NCBI GenBank assembly: GCA_021030905.1
Contig: JAGFMI010000019.1
Span: forward strand, 700,191 to 764,190
Direction of reading: 5' to 3'
DNA: 64,000 bases
Origin: Pyrenula massariospora
Taxonomy: Eukaryota; Ascomycota; Eurotiomycetes; Pyrenulales; Pyrenulaceae
The position numbers were made by a program, and so were the translations under genes. The stretch's first letter is position 1. Each line of letters starts with the position of its first letter. The notes below the pieces were generated by a model, which did no database searches, was not told where the DNA came from, and saw only the letters and a list, made by a program, of their open reading frames with translations. Of the stretch, positions 11,264-22,493 are shown one piece after another.

Positions 11264-12978
11264 TTTGCAATTTTTCCAAAGCTAAAGTCATGATTTTTGC
11301 TCTTAGAAATGTTTAAGCGAGCACTTGTAACCTAGGCGCTTCACAGTGTCGTTAACGTGTTAGCTGAATTACGTATTCAGGGGCAGCATTGCGTGCGCTT
11401 CTCCTTGCGAGATTTATGTGGTTCAAAGAACCCTATTAAATTATAGCAGAACGACTTTTGTTAAAAGTGGGGATATATGTTGCTAGCCTCAAGTCAACGT
11501 AATTTAATTCTTTCTCGACAATGCTAACGCTTCTTCTACCTCAAAGAACGTGGAGGAAACACAGGACTCGCCCTTTGGCCAAACCACTCCTCCGGATTAA
11601 GTGACAAAGTGACCATGGAGAGACAGAGACACTAAGGCCATCCTTGGCCGGGTGGGTAATGTGCTAACTCGATGACGAAATATCGGCTTGTATGTACATC
11701 TTTAGGGCCTCAAGCATAGAGAAATAGAACGAAAAGCCGAAGAGAGATTCTCATCCTCCTGGCGGACTATTAGAGAAGAGAGACATAGGCACCCTCAAGC
11801 TTGTAACGCGGGCAGGTTTAGCTCGATCTTCCTGGAATGTAAAAAAAAAGGGGGGGAGGGGAGGAGGGGGAGGGGGAGTTTGAAAAGCGGCCAGGTTTTT
11901 CCAATCAGTCAGTCGGCTTCTACCACTTTGTTCCGAAAAACTTCCAATCTAGGGAGCTAATAGGGTCAATCTAAGATAGTTTCTACCCTCGAATGTGCAG
12001 CGAAGGATGAGTATCTTTTTGAGCAGGTTCTAGGAAGGGTGAGCACATCAAGCCTTATGGTACTTTTATCAACAAATGAATGAACCCACAAGCTGGAGGA
12101 GATGTAGCGCTTTGAAACGAGAAGATGAGGGTTGAAAATGAGGTAGAGGCGACGCCGAGGCAATTGATAGTATAAGTCTAAGTGAATAGTAGATTATAAC
12201 GAACTAAAGCCAGCACATATGTAAAAACTTTTATTAGTACTTAAACATTTCCTCCTGAAATGTCCTCATACTTTGTTGAAACCTTACGAATCCTACTAGA
12301 GACGGTGAGAGACTCCCATCTACCCCATAACCATTCCGGATTGAAGTGCATCTAACGATAGAATGGGTCAGGCGTGTGTACGGGAACAGAGACATTAATA
12401 GCCTTGGGAAACGTTTCTCCCGGAACAAAGTAGTAGGGAATCGTGACCGATTCTTGTAAATTTGCGATCTGTCTCGAAAATGATTGCAGCAAGATCATCA
12501 CTGCCGTGCCCCCGGCACAGTTTCTGATCATCTTGCAACGCCACGTTGTCTTGCGAATCAATTCTGAAACGACTCGGTCACTCTCCGCCCCTCGGCGCAA
12601 GAGGTTCTCGCAAGGCTATGCGAAGAATTTCATGCTGTCGTCGAACAAGACTTCAAATTTCTGTGGGTATGATGCGCGTCGTAATATGTTGTGCCCATTC
12701 TATTTGCCATTACTTTTCACTTGACTTTGTAGCAACATTTCTCTTTCAATGGTGAGTAGTTGGATGGCTTTGTATGAAGCTCCTATTACGAAATCCATGA
12801 AGACAATTTATTTAACACTGGCTCGAAAGGACTTTCCACCGCTTTCCTACGGACTCATCGATCTTTTCTTAGCTTCACCTGATTCTCTAGCCTTCATCTC
12901 TTCTGAGGCGACTTATTATTACCGTCAGAAAAAGGTCAGGTCCAGTTGGCCTCCAAGCTAAACCCCTTCTAAGAAGCC
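11264..12978. other. Intergenic region with a polypurine tract
   Basis: No supported gene. It holds a run of A9 followed by G-rich polypurine sequence at 11841-11879. Small open frames on both strands (for example 12352-12600 minus, 12443-12724 plus) overlap and show no domains. The right end is the promoter of the small secreted protein. Confidence 0.45.
11841..11879 (+). repeat. Polypurine tract, potential G-quadruplex
   Basis: Nine A residues run directly into several G runs of three or more separated by single A residues (11850-11876). Four or more G runs within about 27 bases satisfy the usual pattern for a DNA G-quadruplex. It lies about 580 bases past the NLR stop codon. No function is shown. 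Confidence 0.6.
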
Positions 12979-13371
12979 ATGAAGATCACCACTACTGGTA
13001 CCATTCTGGCCGCTATCGCCAGCAGCGTCCTTGCCTCGCCAAGCGCCAGAAAGCATCCTCGCGACAACAAGGATACCTGGACTCAACCTAACATCAACAC
13101 GAAGATGAACGAAACCGCGATACTCGAAAGTATCACTCATCCATGCTCTGTCGGCTTCATTAGTCTTCAGGAAGCAAGATGCACTGCGACATGCGGCAGG
13201 CAAAAAGATGGGTGCAAGGAGTTCCACGGCGACTTAGCCAGTGTGATGAAATCTGTCAACGGACCGATCTCCTATAGAAATGGAACACACGGAAAAATTA
13301 CCCTTGATGAAAACGCGCCGATGTTCTTTTGCGCCACCTGCCCGCCTAAACCATCTGAAGGCCCGTTTTAG
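12979..13371 (+). CDS. Small secreted cysteine-rich protein (effector-like)
   Basis: A 130-residue intronless frame with a clean signal peptide (MKITTTGTILAAIASSVLAS). The mature part has six main cysteines in the order HPCSVGFISLQEARCTATC, GRQKDGC and, near the end, MFFCATCPP: spacing C-x11-C-x3-C-x6-C-xn-C-x2-C. Size, signal peptide and even cysteine number fit a secreted, disulphide-bonded small protein of the kind called candidate effectors in plant- or insect-associated fungi; that role is inference. One N-glycosylation sequon (NGT) is visible. The same cysteine block recurs in a decayed copy about 2.4 kb downstream (15375-15753), so the two form a locally duplicated family. I do not recognise a named family. 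Confidence 0.75.
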   Translation: MKITTTGTILAAIASSVLASPSARKHPRDNKDTWTQPNINTKMNETAILESITHPCSVGFISLQEARCTATCGRQKDGCKEFHGDLASVMKSVNGPISYRNGTHGKITLDENAPMFFCATCPPKPSEGPF

Positions 13372-15374
13372 GTCGGGCATATTAAATTTTTGCGTCGCTG
13401 AACTTAAGGATTTTGCTGGACAATCTTGGGTTTTCGGCGTATAGTCAAAGTTGAAGATGCATGCTATAGATTAAAATAGATTTGAGTTACAGGATAGAAG
13501 TATTAGAGCTTGAGTCTTACTATCCTCTTAGCAAAACGAAATGGACTCCCTATCACCTATGTTCTGTTATCTTATATGCCCTTATCAATTCCGATTGCTG
13601 TTAGGCCAGTGCTCTGAGTTCTAAATTAGTGCAAATTGGAGGGAATTCGGCTTAATGCTATGTATTCGTATCATTCAAGCGGAACAAGATTTGATATAGT
13701 CAGTTATAGGCGCTAGCCATGATCTCGATAACAACAATGAGAGGTTCCGTTCAGACTATAGGTATTTGCTGGCCCAAGAAGACTATCTTAAATCTTATTT
13801 TCCGAAGCTTTCACGGCAGCACCACTTGACATGAGCAATCAAGTTGCCCACCTCAAGCCCAGGACTGGTATGGTCTGTTGTGTTGTGGAGTTCGGTGGGG
13901 TTTGGACCTTCACATTTTAGGTGAGAGCAGGCCTCAGATCTGGATTAGGTGCAGAGAATAGAGCCTGTAACTTTTTTGTGTATTATGTACTGCAACATCG
14001 TTTCTCTCGATTAAAGTACGCTTAACCTACAAGAGTAGCTCAATACGACAATGTTCTAATTCCCGCTTGCGATGTACCATACGAGAGCTTGCGAGCGAAA
14101 TGCGATATCATACGTACTTTCATGTAATTAAATGAAAAATGGCAGGTTCATCCTCAAGGGATGCAATGCGTCAATGGATTTCTCATCAATTTACCTATTG
14201 CCGTCGATGGTTGCCTCTTTCGCGGCTCCAGATCATCAGAGACGCTGAGCAAAATTCCCCCGGCAAATTTGATGACGCGTATTTAGAAAACACTGAAACT
14301 TGTGTCTTACCATTGCGCACAGGGCTTCGCGGTGTTATACCGGCAATAGTAAGAAGAATGGATTTCGTTTATCCGGTCACGGTTTCGGACATCATCCGAA
14401 TGCACGCTGAGCATCGCTGGCAGGACAAAAGAGGCGCGGGGCGCGCAGCCTCATCGGTTGCGCAACCCTTCCGCGGGCTAAAGGGCGCTGTTCGTAATAA
14501 CTCATGGCTTCTTCAAGCCTCTTCTTTCTAGCTGTTTGAGAAAGCTTAGATGATTATAGAGCTTCTCAAGATTCGAAAGTGAATTGCACTAAGTAACTCT
14601 AAACACGGTGTATCTTCATCATGGTCATCTTCTAAAGGAACAGTCTTTGCGAGAACATCGTCGGTTTCATTTTCCATCTCATTACATGCCTACATTCTCT
14701 CAAGTCCTACCTGGGGTATCTTTTTATCCCTCAAAATGCTCATGACCTTGTAAAATGATTTTCGCTTCATGTACTGGTGTCTTACATGTGTTGCGGGATT
14801 GGAAAATTTGCTTTGATGCAAACAGATCCTCAACGAAGTGTGCACATAAATTGTAATAGAGCTATTCTATTTGGCCCATACTTTCTTGACGGTCTACTGT
14901 TGCCACGACCTGTCAAGTCGCCTAATTAACCTGCAGATTTTTCGACAATTGGTCTCCTTCCGGACCTCGGAGCAATACACATGCGCGAGGCTCAAGGCTG
15001 GCTCAGGAGTTTTACCTCATCGTTATTTTTTCGAGAAAGATCGCCGGAATTCCGAAATTTAGCATCAGCCACGGTAGCATAGCCTTGCCTATTCACCAAT
15101 GCCCTTCTAACGCCACCCATAGAAAAGCACCATCCGAGACGCTTGTCAGAGACGCAAGCGCGAGAATTTGGAGTTGTGGCTGGAGCGTTCGTTGTAAGAG
15201 GTACAGGTATAAAAGCGTCGTCTAGCTCTAAGTTTCTGAACTTGTATACGGAGTCTTCGACATATCCAAGAAACTTCCGTAATTCGCTTAGACCTCTTAG
15301 CCCTATCAAATCTTTAAAATGTCATTCTCTCTTCAGAAGTCCAATTCAAAGGAACAGGGGTCCGTTGACCAGGT
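13372..15374. other. Intergenic region between the two cysteine-rich paralogues
   Basis: A 130-residue open frame at 14139-14531 (plus, ATG start) has no signal peptide or domain that I recognise; I leave it unassigned. The rest is moderately AT-rich with no supported feature other than a TATA element at 15208. Confidence 0.4.
15208..15215 (+). promoter_or_regulatory. TATA box upstream of decayed cysteine-rich paralogue
   Basis: Perfect TATAAAAG, about 165 bases before the frame of the decayed paralogue. It suggests the copy once had a working promoter. Confidence 0.4.
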
Positions 15375-15753
15375 GTGAGAGCCAATGTTCTCGCCGCTTC
15401 TTTCACCTACGCTGCTATTGGTGTCTTCGCTGCGCTAGAGCCCCCTCGTGATCTAGGAAATAATGTAAATGGACAAGACGCTCGCGATGAAAAGCTATGC
15501 CAAGAACAACCACCAAGCTGTGCAGTTGGCAATGTCTCTCTCCAGAAGGCACAATGTGCAGATTCTTGCGGCGGTGTTGTAGAGAATTGCGGGGAGATTT
15601 CGGCTCAATGGCGGACCCAGTTAGCTGGACTCGCACCAAATGACCTAATCACCGTCAAGAAATATCACAAGGATTGCGATCAGTCAGAGAGGGGACGAGG
15701 TCTTGCCGGTGGTTCCTGGAATGAGCATGTACATTTGCACCACCTGTATATAA
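15375..15753 (+). pseudogene. Decayed paralogue of the small secreted cysteine-rich protein
   Basis: The frame has a signal-peptide-like start (RANVLAASFTYAAIGVFAA) and then PSCAVGNVSLQKAQCADSC and GGVVENC, which match the cysteine block of the 12979-13371 protein, including C-x11-C-x3-C-x6-C spacing. Two lesions argue for a pseudogene. The codon at the expected start is GTG, not ATG, and no in-frame ATG lies before it. The last cysteine pair (MYICTTC, equivalent to MFFCATC in the intact copy) is present but in a different frame (15721-15753), while the original frame runs on into unrelated residues to 15815. No intron of plausible length repairs this. A recent sequencing error could explain one lesion but hardly both. 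Confidence 0.6.
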
Positions 15754-15815
15754 AACGGGAAAAGTACCCACCATGGAAGCTGGAGCTCGATGGGCCTGTC
15801 ACAACACAAAGCTGA

Positions 15816-16396
15816 TGTCGTCTGGGTTGAGTATCTTCAACTTATGGTCAAGAATTGATACCTTTATGTAAGTACGAGTCACGGTGAGCATACTACTTTT
15901 GTCTATACATAAGCAGTTAGAACTTCAAGACAATGAAATGTGCTGGCACTTCAACTTTTTTCTTCAACGTCTACTACCCTATGCTAGATCCGAGCAGTAT
16001 GAGGTAAATATTTTGGCCTGCCACAGTAACTTCTGGGGACCAATTTGCTCTCTTTTTCTCTCTTCCTCTCAATTACTCCCACATACACTGATCCAGTTTT
16101 GTACTTGTCAGTTCACCTACTCTTCGATAAGAAGCGTTTCGAGCATGAGATGAAATCTACGTGTTAGCCCTTTCTCGTTGTACTTGGTCTTCCTCCACTC
16201 CCGTTGGAAGCCAAGTGGGTCGTCGCTAAAGAATAGCTTGAGAGATCTTCACAGACATATCAATCCCTTCTACGCAGCAGCGTCGCATACAGCCGCTAGA
16301 GAACAACTTACACGTCACCACCAATGTCACAAGAAAAAAAAAGAGAAAAGGAAAAGAGAAGAAAAGAAAAGCATCCTAAAATCAAAACCCAATAAC
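15816..16396. other. Intergenic region
   Basis: No gene supported. Contains an A-rich stretch near 16330-16380 directly beside the 3' end of the minus-strand gene that follows. Confidence 0.4.
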
Positions 16397-16768
16397 TTAC
16401 TCGGTCTCCAAAAACTTCCCAAACCCAACCAGCGAAACTCCCCCATCCTCGGTATCCTCATCGTCCTCCTCACAACCCCCCTCATCCCCCCCGAAATACC
16501 CTTCATCCTCCTCCCCATCTTCAAAACCCTCCCCCCCCTCCTGCTCACTATCCTCCTCCGCGTCCGGCACAACCCCAAAAAGCACCCACTCCCCGCTCAC
16601 ATGCGCAAACGCGTCGTCCTCGCAGCGCCAGCACAGCGAGTCCAGCTTCGACGGGCGGTAGGAGCGGGTGTGGGTTGATGGCTCGCAGGACGGGTAGTGC
16701 AAGCAGTGCTCGATGTAGGTCTGCGTTGTGTGGGCGCAGGGGTGGGTTAGGTGGGAGGTGTGGCACAT
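16397..16768 (-). CDS. Small Cys/His-rich protein with acidic Gly/Glu tail, unknown function
   Basis: A 123-residue frame starting MCHTSHLTHPCAHTTQTYIE, then HCLHYPSCEPS and LDSLCWRCEDDAF. The N-terminal half has regularly spaced Cys and His residues that could bind zinc; no signal peptide is present. The second half is strongly acidic and Gly-rich (EEDSEQEGGEGFEDGEEDEG). I recognise the general type, small fungal proteins starting MC with scattered Cys/His, but no named family or function. The coding strand changes from C-rich to G-rich within the gene, so the acidic tail may owe its composition to base skew. An open frame continues upstream to 17074 but adds only low-complexity residues, so the ATG at 16766-16768 is preferred. 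Confidence 0.55.
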   Translation of the reverse strand: MCHTSHLTHPCAHTTQTYIEHCLHYPSCEPSTHTRSYRPSKLDSLCWRCEDDAFAHVSGEWVLFGVVPDAEEDSEQEGGEGFEDGEEDEGYFGGDEGGCEEDDEDTEDGGVSLVGFGKFLETE

Positions 16769-17434
16769 TTTTTTGGTATGTGTGTAGGTGGGGATGGGTG
16801 GGGGTGGGTGTATATGTGTCTCTCTCTCTATGTGTGTGGGTGCGTAGGTTGGGTGTGTATTTACTTGGTGGCGTGAGGTTTCTGTTTGGTCTCTTACCGA
16901 CGGGACTTGGAGGGATGGAGGGAAGAGGTTATGTAGTGATTTGGGGAGGGAGTGGGCGTGAGTGCGGTTGAAAGAAGGGGAGAGGGAGGTGGACAAAGAC
17001 TGGGGGATGAAAATAGGGTTGTTGGCGGAGGAGAGGCTTTGGTTGGGGGAGATAATGCCATTGTCTTGTGACAAGACTAGTGCGTGTCATGCAAAACTGT
17101 TGAGGTATGCTGGAGATCTGCCTCGTCCACCATTTCCTTCGAGACCGAAGCTTGTGGCATTCGTTTGGTCGGCTCTCTATCTGTAGATACCATCTCATAG
17201 CTTCGATAGCTACGTAGCATTTGAAGGTGTCTAAGGACGCCACAATTAGACTGTTCAAGTTCTTCCAACTTCCCTCTTTGTTTCTAGCACTGTCACTCCT
17301 TCTCATTGTCGCCCTGGTCTCAGATCTCTTCTAGATAAACACCACTTTTCGAGCCTCCAAACATAGGTAAAGCAAGCTCTTTTCCCCATTGATCACCAGA
17401 AACTTACTCAGCAAGACCACTTTCTTCCAAGAAG

Positions 17435-17692
17435 ATGTATGAAATGCGCGAAAGACAACCCTTCAAACGTCCCTCGGCTCCCGATACAAACAGATCACGC
17501 AATATCCCAGAAATTGATCAGGCTATTTCGGCAGAGCAAGCATTGAATATCGTCGAAGTAGTGCCAGAGCTAAAGGACAATGAACTCTGGCACTCGGCGT
17601 GCGAGACGATCGGATCGATTCGGCTGTCGACGGTGATACTCTCGCTGGCTATTGCTGGGACACTGCTGCGGAGGGGAATGAGGAGCGCTTGA
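17435..17692 (+). CDS. Possible small tail-anchored protein, unknown
   Basis: An 85-residue ATG frame with a polar N-terminal two thirds (residues 1-58, many charged residues) and a single hydrophobic segment near the C-terminus (RLSTVILSLAIAGTLL), followed by RRGMRSA. That layout would suit a tail-anchored membrane protein. No family is recognised, and there is no second line of evidence such as a paralogue, so this may be chance. Confidence 0.35.
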   Translation: MYEMRERQPFKRPSAPDTNRSRNIPEIDQAISAEQALNIVEVVPELKDNELWHSACETIGSIRLSTVILSLAIAGTLLRRGMRSA

Positions 17693-18218
17693 ATGTAGGC
17701 GGGGCATGCTTGGTACGTGTGTAGTAAGTCTGTGTGAGATCGATGCTTTTGAATTGATTCATTTTCGATACCGCATTGAAGAGCTCTGTTTTGGTCTCAT
17801 GTAAGTGATCTTGATATCGTATCAGTCATTCAGATGTACATAGTGGTGTAGGTGGATAGAGTTCGTCTGGATCTCCATTGAAACCAGTGTATGAGTAGTA
17901 GTGAACGGATTTGACAGCCAGAGTCTTCAAGAGTTTCATCCAGCATCACGAGCGGCACATTTCATCTGGAAGACCACCGCACTCTGACGATGTCTCGCTC
18001 AAGACTCTGTAAGAACTTCTATACTCGTAACTTGTAACGGTCAGTAATGATCCGGAGCGTGGTAGGGGAGACGAATTGTGGCAGTACATGAACATGGCAA
18101 GAAGGTAATGACAGGCTCACAGGTCATAAAGCGGAACAATCCAATTCTTTGCCCTTTACCGACAAACCGAGTTCATTGTTTGAACCTTCATCCATTGTGC
18201 GACTCCTACCCGCCTCGC

Positions 18219-18226
18219 TATAAATA
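18219..18226 (+). promoter_or_regulatory. TATA box of the 18310 gene
   Basis: TATAAATA lies 84 bases before the ATG at 18310, a usual distance in fungal promoters, and supports that start. Confidence 0.5.
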
Positions 18227-18309
18227 TAACCTGCTTACTTCGGCAACTCAGAGAAACCAAGCTACTTTCCTCTCACTTAAAGCACCCCGCAGACTCGGAA
18301 TAGGCGAAG

Positions 18310-18759
18310 ATGCTACGAAGACGCCACACTTACCATTTCCAGAGCGAGGGCAGCGAGGAAAAAGTCGAGAGATCAGCCAAGCCCAAAGATGTTAGTAAGG
18401 AAAAGAAAAGTCCCGAGCCTGATCAAGGTGTCTTCCAAGTCGTGGATAGGCCGGACGACCATTTCACTCTCTGGCAACAGTTCGAGATGATTCGACTTGA
18501 CGCAAGGGTCGTTTGGTGGGAGACGAAACACGGAATGTTGCGCGATTGTAGTGATATTTTAGCGGTGTTGGAAGGGAAGGAGAGGTAAGTGTTGTAGAGA
18601 CATTGAAGGCAATAAATAGTCTTGGCTCAGCGATACTGATGGTTTGTTTCTCTTTTCATTAGATTTGAATTGATATTCCTGCAACCCATTTCTTGCCGGT
18701 CAGAAGTAAGGCTGGAAGTAAGTGTTATACAACGTAATGGTGAGGCTAGAAGAAAATGA
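18310..18759 (+). CDS. Small hypothetical protein, two exons
   Basis: Exons 18310-18584 and 18663-18759 join in phase (AG|A, Arg) across a GTAAGT...TTAG intron of 78 bases to give 123 residues. The N-terminal 45 residues are highly charged (HFQSEGSEEKVERSAKPKD, then KEKKSPEPDQG). The rest looks folded (DHFTLWQQFEMIRLDARVVWW). No signal peptide and no recognisable domain. A consensus donor, a matching acceptor and a TATA box at the right distance make it a credible gene of unknown function. Confidence 0.55.
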
Positions 18760-18963
18760 CCGGAGCAAGTGTCATCGAGGTGTCAGACTCCGACACCTCT
18801 ATTATACTCAAAGAAAGCCGCCTAAGCATGCAGAGGATTTCTATGCGTTGATCTAAAGTTTCTAATCAGTTTTCATTGTTAATATGTACCAAGAGAGGTA
18901 CATTGGCGACATCCCAGCCTGTCGCTATCTCCGGCAATATGCCTCCGATTCGCGTCCTGCCGC

Positions 18964-19654
18964 TCACAGCTTTGCCAATACACTGTCCGCGCTCGATACC
19001 TAATGTTCGTTAGCAACAGTGTCGACACCAATGCTGTTACCATCAATGGCTGCAAGGAACCTACCGTAACTTCTCTTCCCAGCTCTTTCTCTGCATATAC
19101 CACTTTCCCATTGTCCACAATGATGGCATATCGAGTCGCTCTTTCTCCATTTGTCCAGCCGATCTTCGAACTGAACGCCAGCGACGGGTCTGACAGGAAC
19201 AACTACCAATATTTTTAGACACTATCCCCCATCCGATAGAGGCATGTTACTCACAATCTCATCCTTGACCCCGTTCGCCTTTGCCCACGCGGACATCACC
19301 CAAGCATCGTTGAATGCCACGACCGCCACAACGTCGACTCCTTTCGCCTTTATCTGATCTAATTTCTCAATGTATGGCGGGAGATGACGAACGGAGCAGC
19401 CTGGCGTGAAAGCCCCGGGGACGGCGAACAGGACGACTTTCTTGTTCGCCCATTCTTTGGAGGCAGCGTAATTCTGGGGGATGCCGCAGGAAGTGATGTC
19501 GTTTGTGTCAGGGGAGTAAGGTACGTAGGAGAATGTCACATCTTGAGAGGACGGTTAGTGAGATGGTAATTGAGATCGAAATGGCCGAGAGAAACAGGAT
19601 GGTGGGGGGAATCGTACCGGGAGGGAAGCTGTCGCCGGGCTTGAGAGCCGTCAT
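18964..19654 (-). CDS. Peroxiredoxin, PRX5/PMP20 (atypical) type
   Basis: A thiol peroxidase that reduces hydrogen peroxide and alkyl hydroperoxides, usually recycled by thioredoxin or glutathione. Four exons on the minus strand, 19618-19654, 19255-19541, 19065-19202 and 18964-18999, join without loss of frame to 165 residues. The catalytic motif PGAFTPGC (peroxidatic Cys61) is followed by [53 protein letters not shown] and a short last exon ending [10 protein letters not shown], all standard for the family. Cys31 is a possible second thiol. No obvious mitochondrial presequence; the C-terminal AKL resembles the peroxisomal targeting signal SKL, as expected for PMP20-like members, so a peroxisomal location is plausible though the tripeptide is not the strongest form. 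Introns are 52-76 bases. Confidence 0.93.
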
Positions 19655-20778
19655 TGTGCTGTGAGGGAATGGAGGCTACGATGTGGTCAAGGCAGAACTG
19701 AATGATACTGGAGTTGTATATGGAGTTATATTACCAAGCTTGAGTGCGAGATATGTTATTGAAGCAACTATCATAGAGAGATAAAAAGAGCTCCCCGCCG
19801 GATCTCGTTCGGCGATATCGACGTCACATCACGCAATTCGCAATCGGACCCCGACGCCGATCTTCCATCTGCAGGCTCCTCCCGTGCTCCGGCACCGGAT
19901 CAAGCTCCCCTGAACGAAGCCTAGAAGTACCTGACTACTAGTTCAGGTACGCTATCATGTAAAGCTTACACCGCGCTACAAATCTTGCGATTTACTTATC
20001 CAGAGATCCAGGACGTGTCAAATTTATTAAGAATTGAACTCGTTACTCCCTCTGGAAATAACTAGGATAGGTGGGTGTGCTTGGAATTCTAACAGGACGC
20101 CGAACCTTATAGTGATCAGACCAAAGACGGTGGTTCATGCCAGTACTGGTGGCCGCTCCAGGTCGCGTTCTTCGAGACGGACCACTGCTGGACCATCTAT
20201 GGCGAAGAACAGGCTTTGAGCCTACTGCAGTGCCCCGAAATCCTCATGGCTTGTACCGTCCGTATGCTAATGCCGCCACCACTCCAAACTTGCGCGCCAC
20301 GACCTCAAACCATCCACGTGCGCTACCTTTTAAGGACGGCATGCCAATCACAACGATGGATAGACGACAATTGCCAAGAGACGCCTATGCCTGTGCATGG
20401 CACTATATGATCTCTTGTGCCGTTTTAGATGAAGTGTCGATATGCTAGAAAGCTTATTGCTTTTCTTGTTTCTACTTCGGTCGCTGTTATCCAGCGCCTC
20501 ATTTCTTCGACCCTCCTTTCGTCTTTCTGCTCGCGTGTTTGCTGGTCTGTGGCTTCACCTACCATCTTTCTACTCTAGAGAGCATTGTGCTATGCCCGGT
20601 CAAGCTTCATGGGGCTTTTACATCTTATCTAGTTGGCCGAGCTAAGCATCTTCGTCTGGATCTAGGCATTATGTTCTTCACAAATGAATAGCAGAAGGGA
20701 TTTAAAACCTTGCCCCCGGCTCAAAGACCCAGCAATGGCCCTTGAGCCGTCCACATCTTTCTCCGCGAAACCCCAAAG
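19655..20778. other. Intergenic region with an inverted repeat
   Basis: Divergent promoter region between the peroxiredoxin and the secreted-protein gene. Holds a perfect 8-base inverted repeat at 19927-19950. Overlapping short frames at 20034-20448 show no domain. Confidence 0.45.
19927..19950. repeat. Inverted repeat, 8-base arms with 8-base spacer
   Basis: GTACCTGA and TCAGGTAC are perfect reverse complements separated by CTACTAGT. It lies about 270 bases upstream of the peroxiredoxin start. Could be a dimeric transcription-factor site or chance. Confidence 0.5.
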
Positions 20779-22004
20779 ATGGCAGTCCTGAAACTACCGC
20801 TGTCCACTATCTTCACTGGACTCTTGTGCACTCAACTGGCTCTGTGCTCGCCCAAGGGACTGGAAGCACGGGTAACATGCAACGCAGACAATCTGCTCCG
20901 AGCACTGCGCGCTAGCTCGAATTCTGCCGCTGCTGCTACTTTCTGTAGCAAGTACATCTCGCTGCCGCCAGTAACCACAACCACGGCTGTTGTAAGTTAA
21001 ATATCGGTAACACTGCTTCCGTCGTTGAACAACTGTAGTCTACGAGCACCATCACTGCAGACACCGTGGATTACACACAGATACCTGTACATCCCTTGTA
21101 TCTTTACAATCTGCAACCGCAACAATATGGCTGCTCCGAACCGCCAATTAGCTATAACAGTGCTTCGCCGAGCCCAACAACTGTGCCGGGGGACCCTCAA
21201 AGTTACTACTTCACATGCGCAGCAAAATTGAAGGCGAGAGGGCCAGACCCCATGCCTTTTCACGATCGCAGACAGGAGGCCGCTCTTCGTCCGCGGGCCA
21301 CGACCTCGACTCTTTCAACCCCGACATTCATTGCAACGACATACCCGCCCTCGCGCATTTCGAGTGCCTGCTCGTGCCTGACAATTCCATTCTCGTCAAC
21401 CAAGACCATTAGTGCCCTCTCAACCACTACCACGGTATGTCCTTTCCATCATCGTATCTTCCCCCAGTCCCCTCCTTCAAATCGTCTTGTCCATAGCTTT
21501 CTTCCTCACTAATCCCATCAGACCTCAAGCTGCTTCGCCTACGATGTATACCAAACGGCCACCTTCGCGGCCATCTGTGCCCCGTCCCTTCAAGCCAATG
21601 CGCCGCGGGTCGTCTCCTCCCCGCCCTCCATCAAAACCATCTCCCCCATCACCGTCTCTGACAAACTCTCTTGCTGCGCTGCTTGCGTCAAAGCCTTCAA
21701 CTGCGTCTGGTGGACTTTCACCTTTGCCAACCCATCCGCCCCCGACCCCTGGGCCGCCGGGAAATGCACATATGCGTACAACATCAACGCGACAGGGAAC
21801 TTGCAGGAGGAGACGCCAGCGGTCTGCCCGAACGGACTCGTGAGCGGACTATTGGGACAGACGAGTTTCACCGGGAAGGAGAGTGCGAATTTTGCCAAGG
21901 GGTATAATCAGGGGCCGTGTGGGGATGCGTTGAATACGTATGAGAGTTCGCAGGACTTTGGGTATCCAGATGACGATCCGAATGGGAATAAGCCTCAGTG
22001 CTAG
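20779..22004 (+). CDS. Secreted cysteine-rich protein, unknown function
   Basis: Exons 20779-20991, 21039-21434 and 21522-22004, all joined in phase 0, give 363 residues. It starts with a signal peptide (MAVLKLPLSTIFTGLLCTQL) and then the block CNADNLLRALRASS plus ATFCSKYIS, a short motif I associate with many secreted ascomycete proteins of unknown function. The middle is Thr/Ser/Pro-rich with scattered cysteines. The third exon carries a C-terminal Cys-rich region (SDKLSCCAACVKAFNCVWWT, AAGKCTYAYNIN) that resembles PAN/apple-like cysteine arrangements. The coding strand switches from C-rich to G-rich near 21800. Probably extracellular or wall-associated; function unknown. Confidence 0.72.
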
Positions 22005-22493
22005 AGATCCCGTTGAAAGGAGAAGGGAAGTCGGGGAATTTGGGTTGGGGGGAGGGGGGGAGGAAAGAGCGGCCATGGTAGTTGCTAAGAGCACTTTCTG
22101 CCCGGTTCTAGCGGGTGAGTGTCGCCGCCTTGCTATTCCCAGAAACTATAAGCAGAATACGATGTTCTTCACGAATGATTATACTTAACATGTGCAACGC
22201 ATAGATGTGAGCGGCAAAAGGAGTTCTTGAAACGAACAAACAAATTTTATGAACCTTTGAAAAGTATATCCACAGCTGGACTAACTTCGCGCTCTTCACT
22301 TTTGTTGACGTAATCGACATCCGAAAATTGGTATCAAAAGCGTGGCAAACAAATTGGTCACCATTTCGCCTGGTAAGCCTACACAGATGTACCCAGTGTT
22401 ATCTTCCCCGACCAGCATCCGATTATTGGTAATTGCTCCAAGAGACCGCACGAGTCTAGACACAGACCTTGGACTGGACTTCACTTAGCTGGT
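22005..22493. other. Intergenic region
   Basis: First 60 bases are G-rich (right arm of a skew bipole). No supported gene; possible 5' remnants of the HET pseudogene could lie here, but I cannot trace a frame. Confidence 0.35.

Larger units (their letters stand above)
16769..18309. other. Intergenic region containing one short possible gene
   Basis: The first 300 bases are G-rich with TG-rich runs (16770-16870), forming the right arm of a skew bipole. A possible 85-residue gene lies at 17435-17692 (listed separately). Otherwise nothing is supported. Confidence 0.45.

Noticed and set aside
14139-14531. 130-residue ATG frame as a gene
   Set aside because: No domain, signal peptide, paralogue or splice signal; length is within what chance gives in this composition.
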